A stretch of DNA of 23,833 bases from CAZBZG01 sp964496245 (GTDB taxonomy: Bacteria > Planctomycetota > SZUA-567): contig CAZBZG010000032.1 of assembly GCA_964496245.1 (NCBI GenBank), forward strand, positions 1 through 23,833. The letters run 5' to 3'. Under the pieces are notes generated by a model. The model ran no database searches and was not told the DNA's origin. It saw nothing but the letters and a program-made list of their open reading frames with translations. The position numbers were made by a program, and so were the translations under genes. The number at the start of each line of letters is the position of its first letter. Position 1 is the stretch's first letter. This document shows positions 7,608-14,764 of the stretch, piece by piece.

Positions 7608-8720
7608 TCAGGACGCGTCGAGCACCGTGCGCGGACAGCCGATGTCGGCCAGGAAGACCGCCCCGCAGAGGTCGGGCCCGAATCCCTTCCAGAAGCCCTG
7701 CTTGGGCGCGGCAAAGGTGACCGTGCGGTCGGCGCGCACGCCCGCGCCCAGTACCTCGCCCGTGTCCGCGTGCAGACCGCTGGGGATGTCGAGCGCCAGC
7801 ACCGGCCGGCCGGCTGCATGGATCGCGCGGATCGCGGTTGCCGGCGCGCCCTCGACGTTGCGGGTGAGGCCGGTGCCGAAGAGGCCGTCCACGATGAGCC
7901 CGGCTTCGGCGAGGCGCGTGGTGAAGGCCGCTTCGTCATGGGGCGCGCGTTCGATCACGCCGTCCGCCTGGGAGAGGATCTCGAGGTTGGTCCTGGCGTC
8001 GCCCTTGAGCTGTTCCGGATCGCCGAGGAGCAGGGCGTGCACGGTCAGGCCCCGTTCGACGAGGCCGCGCGCGACCACGAGGCCGTCCCCGCCGTTGTTC
8101 CCGTATCCGACCACGATCGCTACAGACTCGTCGCCGCCGCCTTCTTCCAGCAGGTCGACCGCCTGCACGGTGGCGCTGATGCCCGCGTTCTCCATGAGGC
8201 AGAGGCCGGGCAAGGCATAGTCCTCCATGGTGGTGCGGTCGATCTCGCGGATGCGGTCGACCGGCCGGGCGTCAGCCTCTTGCGCAGGTGTGAGAAAGGG
8301 GTGCGGCCGGCCAAAGGGCTGGGCGGCGTAGCCATCCCAGGCGTTGCGGTCGCTCTGCAGATAGGTGCTCGCCTGGAGAACGGTCTCTGCGTCCGTTGGT
8401 ACGGATCCGGGCGGCGCGCCGCCCGCGATCCAGCACGTTGCCGCGCTGCCGGGCGCCGACGTGCCGAGTTGCTCGAGGGACAGGTCCATGGATCCCGCGA
8501 CTTCGAGCATGGTGGTGAAGGCTTCGTCGCCCTGCGCGTCCGGCCCGACGAGCAGGATCCGGACATCATGCGCGTGGTTGGCGAGGTGCCGCGCAGCCGC
8601 CAACGCGGCTGCGCCTTCGAGGCTGGGCGCGACCACGGTCGCCACCGGACCTTCCGCTTCCAGGGCCATGGCACGGCCCGCACGCTCGGCCTGCAGGAGT
8701 TCGGGCAGATCAAATCGCAT
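7608..8720 (-). CDS. nnrE: NAD(P)H-hydrate epimerase (YjeF_N) with a degenerate duplicate domain
   Basis: 370 residues. The ATG at 8718-8720 overlaps the pyrK-like stop by 11 bases, indicating translational coupling. The C-terminal half is a complete YjeF_N domain: REIDRTTMEDYALPG (158-172), MENAG (176-180), GYGNNGGDG (205-213), DGLFGTGL (278-285) and DIPSG (311-315). It epimerises damaged R-NAD(P)HX so that the companion dehydratase can repair it. The dehydratase (YjeF_C) domain is absent. Residues about 10-90 look like a second, decayed copy (ERAG, then VVAPSLEGAAALAAARHL, then ILLVGPDAQGDEA) in which the glycine-rich catalytic loop is lost. The family is normally about 220-240 residues without the dehydratase. 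The epimerase call is firm; the duplication is my reading. Confidence 0.85.
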   Translation of the reverse strand: MRFDLPELLQAERAGRAMALEAEGPVATVVAPSLEGAAALAAARHLANHAHDVRILLVGPDAQGDEAFTTMLEVAGSMDLSLEQLGTSAPGSAATCWIAGGAPPGSVPTDAETVLQASTYLQSDRNAWDGYAAQPFGRPHPFLTPAQEADARPVDRIREIDRTTMEDYALPGLCLMENAGISATVQAVDLLEEGGGDESVAIVVGYGNNGGDGLVVARGLVERGLTVHALLLGDPEQLKGDARTNLEILSQADGVIERAPHDEAAFTTRLAEAGLIVDGLFGTGLTRNVEGAPATAIRAIHAAGRPVLALDIPSGLHADTGEVLGAGVRADRTVTFAAPKQGFWKGFGPDLCGAVFLADIGCPRTVLDAS

Positions 8721-9528
8721 CCCAGACCACCTCCCGCGCAGCAAAGACCGGCCCCTCGGTGCACACGCGCTGGTAGACATAGCCGTCGGGCGTGTCGGCT
8801 TTGATCGGCACGGCACACCCCATGCACGCGCCGAATCCGCAGGCCATGCGCTCTTCCAGGCTGACGTAGCAGCGGAGGTCGCGCTGGGCGGCGAGCGCTG
8901 CGAGCCCGGCCAGCATGACCTGGGGGCCGCATCCGTAGATCGTCGGCCTGGGGCGCGGGCCCAGTTCGTCCAAGAGCGCTCGCGTGGCGTGGACCGCGTG
9001 GCCGTGAAACCCTTCCGATCCGTCGTCCGTGCTCACGGCCAACGTGGTCGCGATCCGCTTGAGGGCCGCCTTCTCGAGGAGCGTGCACGCGGTCTGCGCG
9101 CCGAGGACGGCAGCGACCTCCACCCCGCGTTCGACCAGCGCCTCGCCCAGGAACCGCAGGCTGGGTGCGCCGCACCCGCCGCCCACGAGCACGGCCCGGC
9201 TTCCCTTGCGCGGAAGGGGCCAGGGCGTGCCGAGCGGACCGAGCACCTGGACGTCGGCCCCCTTGGTGAGACGCGTCATGGCCTCGGTGCCTTCGCCCAC
9301 CACGGCGTAGACGAAGGCGAAGCCGGTCTTGGTGACTTCGCTCGGCGCAAAGGGACGGCGCAGGAGCGGCAGGCTTGCGTCGGGATGGATCCGGAGCTGG
9401 AAGAACTGCCCCGGCCGGAAGCGTTCGGCGAGCGCCGGCGCCTGTATGGACATGCGCCAGAACCCCGGGGCGGCCTCGCGGTTGGCGCGTACGGACGCGC
9501 GCAGATCGACCTTCTCAGTCGCTGTCAT
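8710..9528 (-). CDS. pyrK: Dihydroorotate dehydrogenase electron transfer subunit (PyrK-type FAD/[2Fe-2S] protein)
   Basis: 272 residues from the ATG at 9526-9528, which overlaps the end of the ParA gene by 14 bases. It is a ferredoxin-reductase fold: FAD-binding LLRRPFAPS (55-63), NAD-binding VGGGCGAPSL (115-124) and GCGPQVML (199-206). The [2Fe-2S] motif is Cys230-x4-Cys235-x2-Cys238-x17-Cys256, as in PyrK. In class 1B enzymes it passes electrons from dihydroorotate, via PyrD, to NAD. No pyrD is visible in this window, so the partner must lie elsewhere or the protein serves another flavoenzyme. The family is firm, the specific function probable. Confidence 0.85.
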   Translation of the reverse strand: MTATEKVDLRASVRANREAAPGFWRMSIQAPALAERFRPGQFFQLRIHPDASLPLLRRPFAPSEVTKTGFAFVYAVVGEGTEAMTRLTKGADVQVLGPLGTPWPLPRKGSRAVLVGGGCGAPSLRFLGEALVERGVEVAAVLGAQTACTLLEKAALKRIATTLAVSTDDGSEGFHGHAVHATRALLDELGPRPRPTIYGCGPQVMLAGLAALAAQRDLRCYVSLEERMACGFGACMGCAVPIKADTPDGYVYQRVCTEGPVFAAREVVWDAI

Positions 9529-10402
9529 GAGTGCGGTCCGGAGGTGTGTCGCGGGTGGTTTCGGCCATGACGTCGGCGTCGGTCTGCTCCTGCATCTCGT
9601 CGCCCTTCCACACGGGTTCGCGCTGGGACGGGTGACCGCCCGCTTCGCCCGCGCGGGCCAGGAATTCCCGCGTCACAGCCGCATAGTCCTGGGTGCCGGG
9701 GCAGCCCGCGTCGTAGGCGTTGATCGGCAGTCCGTGGCTGGGCGCTTCGGCCAGGCGCACGTTCTTGCGCACGAACGTGCTGTAGACCCGGCCCGGGAAG
9801 AACTGTTCCACCTCGGCGCGCACGTCGCGGCCCAGGTTGGTCCGGCGGTCGAACATGCAGAAGAGCACGCCCGAGACCGCCAGGTCGGTGTTGAGATGAT
9901 TGCGCACGAGGTCGATCGTGTGCACGAGCTGGCTCAAGCCGCGCAGGGCCAGGTACTCGGCCTGCATGGTGACGAGGACCGTATCGGCCAGGGTCAGGCC
10001 GGAGATGGTGAGGAGCCCCAGGCTGGGCGGCAGGTCGACGAGCACGAAGTCGTAGGGTTTGCAGAACGGGGCCAAGGCGTTCTTGAGGCGGCTCTCGCGC
10101 ATCAGCATGCCCGCGAGCTCGACCTCTGCGCCGGAGAGGTCGATGTTGGCGGGCAGGATGTCCATGCCGTGGGCGGTTTGCACGATCTCGGCCGGGGGCT
10201 TCTCTTCGATGAGCACGTTGTAGATCGACTGCTCGGTGGCGTCGGGATCGATGCCCACATGGTCGGTCAGGTTGGCCTGGGGATCGAGGTCCACGAGCAG
10301 CACGCGCTTCTCGTGTTCGGCAGCCAGCAGGGCCCCCAGATTCGCGGCCGTGGTGGTCTTGCCTACCCCGCCTTTCTGGTTCATCAGGGCGACGATGCTC
10401 AT
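9515..10402 (-). CDS. parA: ParA/Soj-type chromosome-partitioning ATPase
   Basis: 295 residues. The ATG at 10400-10402 directly opens MSIVALMNQKGGVGKTTTAA, with the deviant Walker A motif KGGVGKTT at 10-17. VDLDPQANLT (37-46) and FVLVDLPPSLG are the Walker A' and B segments. The protein is slightly longer than typical Soj because of an acidic, Thr/Asp-rich tail. It acts on the nucleoid with ParB and parS to segregate origins. No parB follows; the next gene downstream is pyrK, which overlaps it. The upstream gene (FHA/trypsin) is separated by a hairpin terminator, so ParA may have its own promoter. Confidence 0.9.
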   Translation of the reverse strand: MSIVALMNQKGGVGKTTTAANLGALLAAEHEKRVLLVDLDPQANLTDHVGIDPDATEQSIYNVLIEEKPPAEIVQTAHGMDILPANIDLSGAEVELAGMLMRESRLKNALAPFCKPYDFVLVDLPPSLGLLTISGLTLADTVLVTMQAEYLALRGLSQLVHTIDLVRNHLNTDLAVSGVLFCMFDRRTNLGRDVRAEVEQFFPGRVYSTFVRKNVRLAEAPSHGLPINAYDAGCPGTQDYAAVTREFLARAGEAGGHPSQREPVWKGDEMQEQTDADVMAETTRDTPPDRTHDSD

Positions 10403-10409
10403 GGGGTCC

Positions 10410-10438
10410 AGTAGAGCAGAGAAGCGACCGGATGGCAA
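10410..10438 (-). promoter_or_regulatory. Weak candidate promoter for parA
   Basis: On the minus strand TTGCCA (10438-10433), a 17-base spacer and TCTACT (10415-10410). It ends 7 bases before the parA ATG, implying a nearly leaderless message. The -10 is a poor match. Confidence 0.25.
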
Positions 10439-10462
10439 TGGAAAATCGGACGAGGCCGGCGG

Positions 10463-10491
10463 CAAAACCTCTCCGCACCGCAGGCGGAGAG
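10463..10491 (-). terminator. Rho-independent-like terminator after the FHA/trypsin gene
   Basis: On the minus strand CTCTCCGC, a 7-base loop and GCGGAGAG form a perfect 8-bp stem, followed by GTTTTG. It starts two bases after the FHA/trypsin stop codon and lies between that gene and parA. Confidence 0.6.
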
Positions 10492-10492
10492 A

Positions 10493-11938
10493 TCATTCCG
10501 CAGCTGGCGGGCCTGCCGACGCGTCCGTGCCTTCGAGCATGTCCCACAGCGCATCGATGCGCACCGCATAGGTGAACATGCCCGGATGGGGGACTTTGCG
10601 CGAGCGGGGCCCGAGTTGGTAGTGGGCCACGGCGTTGAGCATGCAGACCGCCTTGCCGTCGCGCGTGAAGACCGGGCTTCCGGACTGGCCGCCCGTGGCT
10701 GCGATGCCCACGTGGATGAGGCGCTGCTCGGCTGCGGGCGCCCGCCGGCCGTCCGCACCGGTCACGCGCTGCACGTAGCCATGGCGGAGCGTGGCCACCA
10801 CGCGGTCGGGCGTATCGTACCCGTAGAAGTTCCGCATGGACCCCAGGTGCTCGATGGGAAAGCCCATGCTGAAGACCGAGGCGCCGGGCGCGAGTCTCCG
10901 GGCGGCAGCGGCGGAGGCCAGGGGAAAGGCGACCGGCACGGGACCGTCCAGGGTCAGCAATGCCACGTCGCTCACGCGGTAGGTGTCGGTCTCCGGGTCT
11001 TTGGCCCGGGGATGCAGGGCCACATCGGTGATGCGGAAGGTCTTGCCGGTCTGGTTCTGGACGGCCACGAGCTCGAGGTGCGGGGCGTGGGTTTCGGCGA
11101 TATCCTGGGCAGCGGTCACCACGTGCGCGTTGGTGACGAGTCGTCCTGTTGTATCGAACGCCCACGCCGTACCCCCGGGGTGGAGATGCCCCACGGGCAC
11201 GGGCCCGCGCCGGGTCTCGAAGCCTTTCTTGCAGACACGCAGCGCCAGGAGAAAGACGGCCGGGCCGTACTGGGAGGCGAGGTGTTCGCCTGCGGCTGCG
11301 CGGCCCTGCGGGTCCAGCTCCTTGCGCGTCTTCTGCATGGCGTTCTGGAGGTCGGCCACCTCTGCTGCGCTCTGGCGGGCTGTCTGGCGCTGGGCGATGG
11401 CTGCGACGAGCAGGCCGGCCAGCATGCACGCGACCACGACCCGGGTCACCGTCCGCCAGGGGGAAGCGGTTTGCACAGCGGGCGCAGCTTGACTGGCAGG
11501 AGAGTCCCCCTTGCGCTTCTTGAGCACGATCGTGCCGTGCTTGGCCAGGGGACGGATGAAGGCGTTGCCAAAGGCGGTGAAGCGGAGGTGCGGTCCGTTG
11601 GCCCCGAGTTCCACCACATCGCCCGCGTACAGCCGCATGGGGCTGGTGACGTGAGTCGCGTTTACAAAGGTTCCGTTCGAGCTGCCCAGCTCCTCGATCC
11701 AGGCGCCCTCTGGGCCCACGCGGATCCGGGCGTGCTGCCGGCTCACAAAGGGCTCGCTGCCGGGCGGAAAGGTGATCTCGCAGTCCGGAGCGCTTCCGAT
11801 GCGTACGCTCGCAGTGTCGCTCAGATGCTCGACCTCGTCGCGCCGGGCGCCGGAGAGGAATTCCAGGCGGGGCTGGGGGGGAGGAGGACCCGAGGCATCG
11901 GGCGGGGCGTCAGGATTGGGGTCGGTATTTGCGTTCAT
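10493..11938 (-). CDS. FHA domain - transmembrane - trypsin-like serine protease
   Basis: 481 residues. The ATG at 11936-11938 is supported by the promoter at 11982-12010; the frame is open further upstream but crosses that promoter. The FHA domain spans about 24-122, with VRIGSAPDC (45-53), SRQHARI (66-72) and GSSNGTFVN (85-93), the phosphothreonine-binding loops. One membrane segment lies at about 163-182. The C-terminal protease has His272 in LVTNAHVV, Asp324 in VSDVALL and Ser419 in GGQSGSPVF, a complete triad. The topology implied is cytosolic FHA and periplasmic or external protease, so a phosphorylation signal could be linked to envelope proteolysis. No kinase is encoded nearby. Domain identities are sure; the role is inferred. 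Confidence 0.88.
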   Translation of the reverse strand: MNANTDPNPDAPPDASGPPPPQPRLEFLSGARRDEVEHLSDTASVRIGSAPDCEITFPPGSEPFVSRQHARIRVGPEGAWIEELGSSNGTFVNATHVTSPMRLYAGDVVELGANGPHLRFTAFGNAFIRPLAKHGTIVLKKRKGDSPASQAAPAVQTASPWRTVTRVVVACMLAGLLVAAIAQRQTARQSAAEVADLQNAMQKTRKELDPQGRAAAGEHLASQYGPAVFLLALRVCKKGFETRRGPVPVGHLHPGGTAWAFDTTGRLVTNAHVVTAAQDIAETHAPHLELVAVQNQTGKTFRITDVALHPRAKDPETDTYRVSDVALLTLDGPVPVAFPLASAAAARRLAPGASVFSMGFPIEHLGSMRNFYGYDTPDRVVATLRHGYVQRVTGADGRRAPAAEQRLIHVGIAATGGQSGSPVFTRDGKAVCMLNAVAHYQLGPRSRKVPHPGMFTYAVRIDALWDMLEGTDASAGPPAAE

Positions 11939-11981
11939 GGCTCTTCTGAACCCGTTCCGCCCCCGTCTCCCTCGAGACTCG

Positions 11982-12010
11982 ACTATAGTCGGCCGAACAG
12001 CGTCCTGCAA
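11982..12010 (-). promoter_or_regulatory. Sigma70-type promoter for the FHA/trypsin gene
   Basis: On the minus strand TTGCAG (12010-12005), a 17-base spacer and TATAGT (11987-11982), about 44 bases ahead of the ATG. A perfect 12-base palindrome CGACTATAGTCG (11980-11991) covers the -10 and could be a repressor site. Confidence 0.6.
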
Positions 12011-12145
12011 GCACAAAAACGCCCCTGGAACGGAGGCAGGGCGATCGCATGCAATCCTCGGGGAAGGAAACGCCAAGGATCGTGGAGCCGTTGACGCGAA
12101 CGGGCGAGCCAATGGGGGACTGACTCCGCGACCTGCCAGGCTGCG

Positions 12146-12361
12146 GTGCTCGTCGTCGCCGTCCATGAACACGATCTTGGGCTCCGTGAAACGTTTGGGC
12201 TTGTAGATTCGGATGCTCGGATAGGTACACGTGCAAGAGCCGGATCCATGGTAGGTGAACGTCCCCTTGCTCGTCCCCGACTCGAACCAGTCCTTGTTGC
12301 TCTCCCGAACTTGCCAGTCGATGTCATTGTCCGGGTATCGCGAGAGCGCCTCCGCGCACGT
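12146..12361 (-). pseudogene. Possible pseudopilin-like gene fragment
   Basis: The minus strand encodes about 72 protein-like residues, including PDNDIDWQVRESNKDWF and IRIYKPKRFTEPKIVFMDGD. Their composition (Asp, Asn, Lys, Tyr, Phe) differs from the Arg/Ala/Pro-rich noise of shadow frames here. The final block resembles the segment before the H-X9-DG motif in PVC pseudopilin-like proteins (an R-x-x-x-P-x-K-hydrophobic-D pattern). There is no start at its upstream end, where it abuts an unrelated fragment at about 12362-12378. It also has no stop of its own before the frame runs into the FHA promoter. It is best read as debris; the family call is tentative. Confidence 0.35.
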
Positions 12362-12377
12362 CGCCTGGCGCGCGCCG

Positions 12378-12731
12378 TGCTTCGAGCTTTTTCTGGATGA
12401 CACGGGCACGCGTGAACACTACTATCAGATCGTGAGCAACGTCGCCCACGTATGGCTGTCCATGCTCTGCCGGGAGTTCAAGGCGCGCGGAAGCGGCGGC
12501 TGGTGGAAACCGGACTGGACCTTCCGGTTCGTCCTGGGCGAGACGAGCGGCACCTTCGAGGCTTCGCTCGCGCTCGAGGACGTTGCGGACGAGCTGCCCG
12601 AGCCGGGCACGATCTGGGGCTGCCAGATCTTCCGGTCCAAGACGGGGACCTTCAGCCTGTTCAGCGGCACCTATGACATGGTGGGTGGAGAGCACGCGTC
12701 CCGTCAGTTCGGACGCATCGTCTTTGAGTAG
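12378..12731 (+). pseudogene. CBM9-like domain, C-terminal fragment of a lost larger protein
   Basis: About 117 residues up to a TAG at 12729-12731. FELFLDDTGTREHYYQIV near the start and WTFRFVLGE...IWGCQIFR further on match the CBM9/DOMON-like carbohydrate-binding fold that closes many PVC glycan-degrading proteins. The first third of the domain and everything upstream are missing. The frame before 12378 stays open but reads as noise and is the antisense of the minus-strand fragment. No RBS or start fits the domain boundary. The conclusion is a truncated gene; the alternative is an assembly junction. Confidence 0.55.
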
Positions 12732-12788
12732 GAGGCAGGCGGCGGATCTGTCCCGCGGTTGCCGTCCGGACCGTCCGCAGCCGCCTCC
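12731..12788 (+). terminator. Large hairpin after the CBM9-like fragment
   Basis: The arms 12731-12746 and 12774-12788 pair over 14 bp with one bulge and one mismatch (GGAGGC with GCCTCC, GGC with GCC, GCGGA with TCCGC). The hairpin begins at the last base of the stop codon. No T-run follows, so it may terminate weakly or protect the 3' end. Confidence 0.4.
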
Positions 12789-12871
12789 CTCCGACCGGGC
12801 TCGCCCGCGGTGCGCATCGGCGGATGTTCCGCACCTCGTATGGCCCGCGATGAGAGTCCACCGAGTCTGGC

Positions 12872-14293
12872 ATGCCGGAACTCGACCGCACGGGACAGGA
12901 CGGGAACGCAGGCCGCGCCAGCCCCTCGCCCATCAGCTGGAAGCGGAACCTGGTCTTTGTCTGGCTGAGCCAGTTCTTCTCGATCGCAGGATTCGGCTTC
13001 GGCCTGCCCTTTGCGCCCTACTACATCCAGCAACTCGGCGTCACCGAGGACGCGGCCGTCAAGATGTGGACCGCGTTCTTTCAGGCGGGCGCGCCCCTGA
13101 TGCTGGCCGTGATGTCGCCGGTCTGGGGGATGCTGGCCGACCGATACGGCCGACGGCTCATGATGCTGCGGGCCAACTTCGGCGGCGCTGTCGTCCTCTA
13201 CCTGATGGGCACGGCCCCGAGCGTCGAATGGCTGATCGCCTTCCGGCTCATGCAGGGCATGTTCACGGGTACCATGACCGCGGCCCAGACCCTGGTCGCC
13301 ACCACCACGCCGGACCGGCGCCAGGGCATGGCGTTGGGGACCCTGATCACGGCCGTGCATTCGGGCCTGGCGACCGGCGCTTTGCTCGGCGGACTCTGCG
13401 GCGAGGTGTTCGGCTACGCAGCTGCCTTCAAGATCGGGTCGGGACTGCTCGTGCTCTCGGCTCTTCTGATTGTTCTTGCCGTACGCGAACAATTCGAGCC
13501 GCCGAAGTCCGTGACCCGCAAGCGGCGCAAACCATGGAAATGGCGGCTCCCGCGCCTCGGCCCGGGCATGCCGGTGCTCGTGTTGATCTTTGCCATGAGC
13601 TTCGCCCGCCGGTTTCTCATGCCCATCCTGCCGCTCTTCGTGCAGGCGCTCCACGGCGGGAGGTTGGCCGGTTCCGGCATACGGACGGGAGCTTTGCTGG
13701 GCCTCGGGTCTCTCGCCTGCATCTGCGCGGGCCCGCTCATGGGGCGTCTGGTGGATCGATTCGCCGCCCCGCGCGTGGCCGCCGTGTCGGCAGTGGGCGC
13801 AGGGCTCCTGACCGCTGCGCTGGGCCTGGCTGGAGGGTATGTGACCCTCTGCGGTCTGCATTTCGTGATGCTCTTCTTTGCCGTGGGATTGGACCCCGTG
13901 TTCCAGGTCTGGCTCAGCCGCGTGACCACGCCCGAGCGGCGCGGGGCCATCTTCGGCTGGGCGGTGACCGCTAAGAGCTCGGCGTGGGTGGTCTCGCCGC
14001 TGCTCAGCGGGGTGCTGGCCGTCCAACTCGGCGACTGGTTCGCCCGGCATGGGTTCGTGGACTGGGAGAGCGTGGTGCGCGGCGTTGCCGTCAACCTGCC
14101 CGCGGACTGGACGCTCTTCTTCCTCGGCGCGTTGGGACGCTTGCTGCGGCTGGACCTGCGGGTGGGCTTCTTCCTGTCGGGCGCGGCGTTCCTGCTGCTC
14201 ATTCCCCTGATCAGCTGGGCCACCCGCCGGATGCTTGCTGACCCCGCAAACAACGGCATGGCGGCCGACGGCCGGGCCGCTTCCAGCAGCTAG
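12872..14293 (+). CDS. Major facilitator superfamily transporter
   Basis: 473 residues with about 12 hydrophobic helices starting near residue 25. Motif A appears after the second helix as GMLADRYGRRLMML, with a related MGRLVDRFAAPRV between helices 8 and 9 in the second half. A basic central loop (about 212-230, KSVTRKRRKPWKW) separates the two six-helix bundles. The insertion between the last two helices (about 385-425) is longer than usual. It acts in the inner membrane. Multidrug or sugar transport cannot be told apart, although the sugar-related neighbours make sugar or oligosaccharide movement plausible. The ATG at 12872 has no good Shine-Dalgarno sequence; the following N-terminus is hydrophilic, so the true start may be a little downstream. 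Confidence 0.85.
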   Translation: MPELDRTGQDGNAGRASPSPISWKRNLVFVWLSQFFSIAGFGFGLPFAPYYIQQLGVTEDAAVKMWTAFFQAGAPLMLAVMSPVWGMLADRYGRRLMMLRANFGGAVVLYLMGTAPSVEWLIAFRLMQGMFTGTMTAAQTLVATTTPDRRQGMALGTLITAVHSGLATGALLGGLCGEVFGYAAAFKIGSGLLVLSALLIVLAVREQFEPPKSVTRKRRKPWKWRLPRLGPGMPVLVLIFAMSFARRFLMPILPLFVQALHGGRLAGSGIRTGALLGLGSLACICAGPLMGRLVDRFAAPRVAAVSAVGAGLLTAALGLAGGYVTLCGLHFVMLFFAVGLDPVFQVWLSRVTTPERRGAIFGWAVTAKSSAWVVSPLLSGVLAVQLGDWFARHGFVDWESVVRGVAVNLPADWTLFFLGALGRLLRLDLRVGFFLSGAAFLLLIPLISWATRRMLADPANNGMAADGRAASSS

Positions 14294-14456
14294 ACGCAAC
14301 GGCCTTCACCCGTACCAGAGGGCTTTATGCGATGCTGCGCTGGATGCGCCTTTGTGCGCTTTTGGCCCGCCCCGCCTGTCGACCCATAAAGAACTGTCTG
14401 TTCGCGTGTTACGAGTCTAACGGTTCGGCCCTTCCAGGGATTTGGTCGAGAACGGC

Positions 14457-14485
14457 TTGACAAAGGGCATAATCGAGCGTAATAG
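14457..14485 (+). promoter_or_regulatory. Strong sigma70-type promoter of the eroded sugar operon
   Basis: Consensus TTGACA (14457-14462), a 17-base spacer and TAATAG (14480-14485), about 31 bases ahead of the aldolase ATG at 14517. Confidence 0.6.
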
Positions 14486-14499
14486 AACAATATCGAACA
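14470..14499 (+). repeat. Three 10-base phased repeats over the -10, possible DeoR operator
   Basis: TAATCGAGCG, TAATAGAACA and ATATCGAACA follow each other without gaps, one helical turn apart, across the -10 and start region. This is an AT-rich island in GC-rich DNA. A DeoR-family gene lies in the same operon at 16044, so autoregulation through these repeats is a reasonable inference. Confidence 0.35.
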
Positions 14500-14516
14500 G
14501 AACGGAAGGTCCGCTT

Positions 14517-14729
14517 ATGGATGGCAGGGAGATCCGAAGACGTAAGTTATTCGGTGAAAATGAAAAAGCGGTTGTGGTCGCCTGCGACCATGGCATGTTC
14601 GATGGGCCGCACGCTGGCATGGAAGACATCCCGGCCATGCTCGAAAAGATCGGGGACGGCCCGGACGCGATCCTGCTTTCGCCCGGCATGCTGGCCCACT
14701 GCGGGGCGTACTTCGGCCGGAACAAAGAC
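14517..14729 (+). pseudogene. Class I aldolase (DeoC/FbaB/LacD-type), N-terminal remnant
   Basis: From the ATG at 14517, preceded by GGAAGG (14505-14510), 71 residues match the start of class I DeoC/FbaB/LacD-type aldolases: REIRRRKLF, VVVACDHGMFDGP (19-31), GMEDIPAML and DAILLSPGML (50-59). Full proteins are about 260-290 residues. After FGRNKD the similarity ends abruptly, and the frame runs out of phase over the next gene's leader to a stop at 14990. The Schiff-base lysine region is missing, so the product cannot be an active aldolase. The promoter and RBS are intact, which suggests a recent deletion or an assembly join. In comparable operons such aldolases cleave sugar phosphates made by a linked kinase. 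Confidence 0.65.
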
Positions 14730-14764
14730 TCAGTTATTTCCTCGCGCACCCTAAGGAGAGCACA

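Noticed and set aside
6870..8804. Plus-strand open frame of more than 600 codons across the metallohydrolase and epimerase genes
   Set aside because: The minus-strand genes here carry clear catalytic motifs and overlapping starts and stops. The plus reading is low-complexity Arg/Ala/His/Gly.
9525..11429. Alternative minus-strand frame spanning parA and the FHA/trypsin gene
   Set aside because: Arg/Pro/Gly-rich noise in a different frame from the motif-bearing proteins.
12103..12130. GGGGGACTGACTCC-type sequence as a possible transposon-associated repeat
   Set aside because: It looks familiar from repeat elements in related genomes, but there is a single copy here with no inverted partner or transposase, so it cannot be supported from this window.
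11939..12409. N-terminal extension of the FHA/trypsin protein through this region
   Set aside because: The frame is open, but a good promoter at 11982-12010 lies inside it and the residues next to the FHA start are Arg/Pro noise. The short ATG form fits.
12704..14299. Minus-strand open frame opposite the MFS transporter
   Set aside because: It is antisense to a protein with 12 membrane helices. The His/Gln/Glu-rich composition is the usual shadow of hydrophobic codons.
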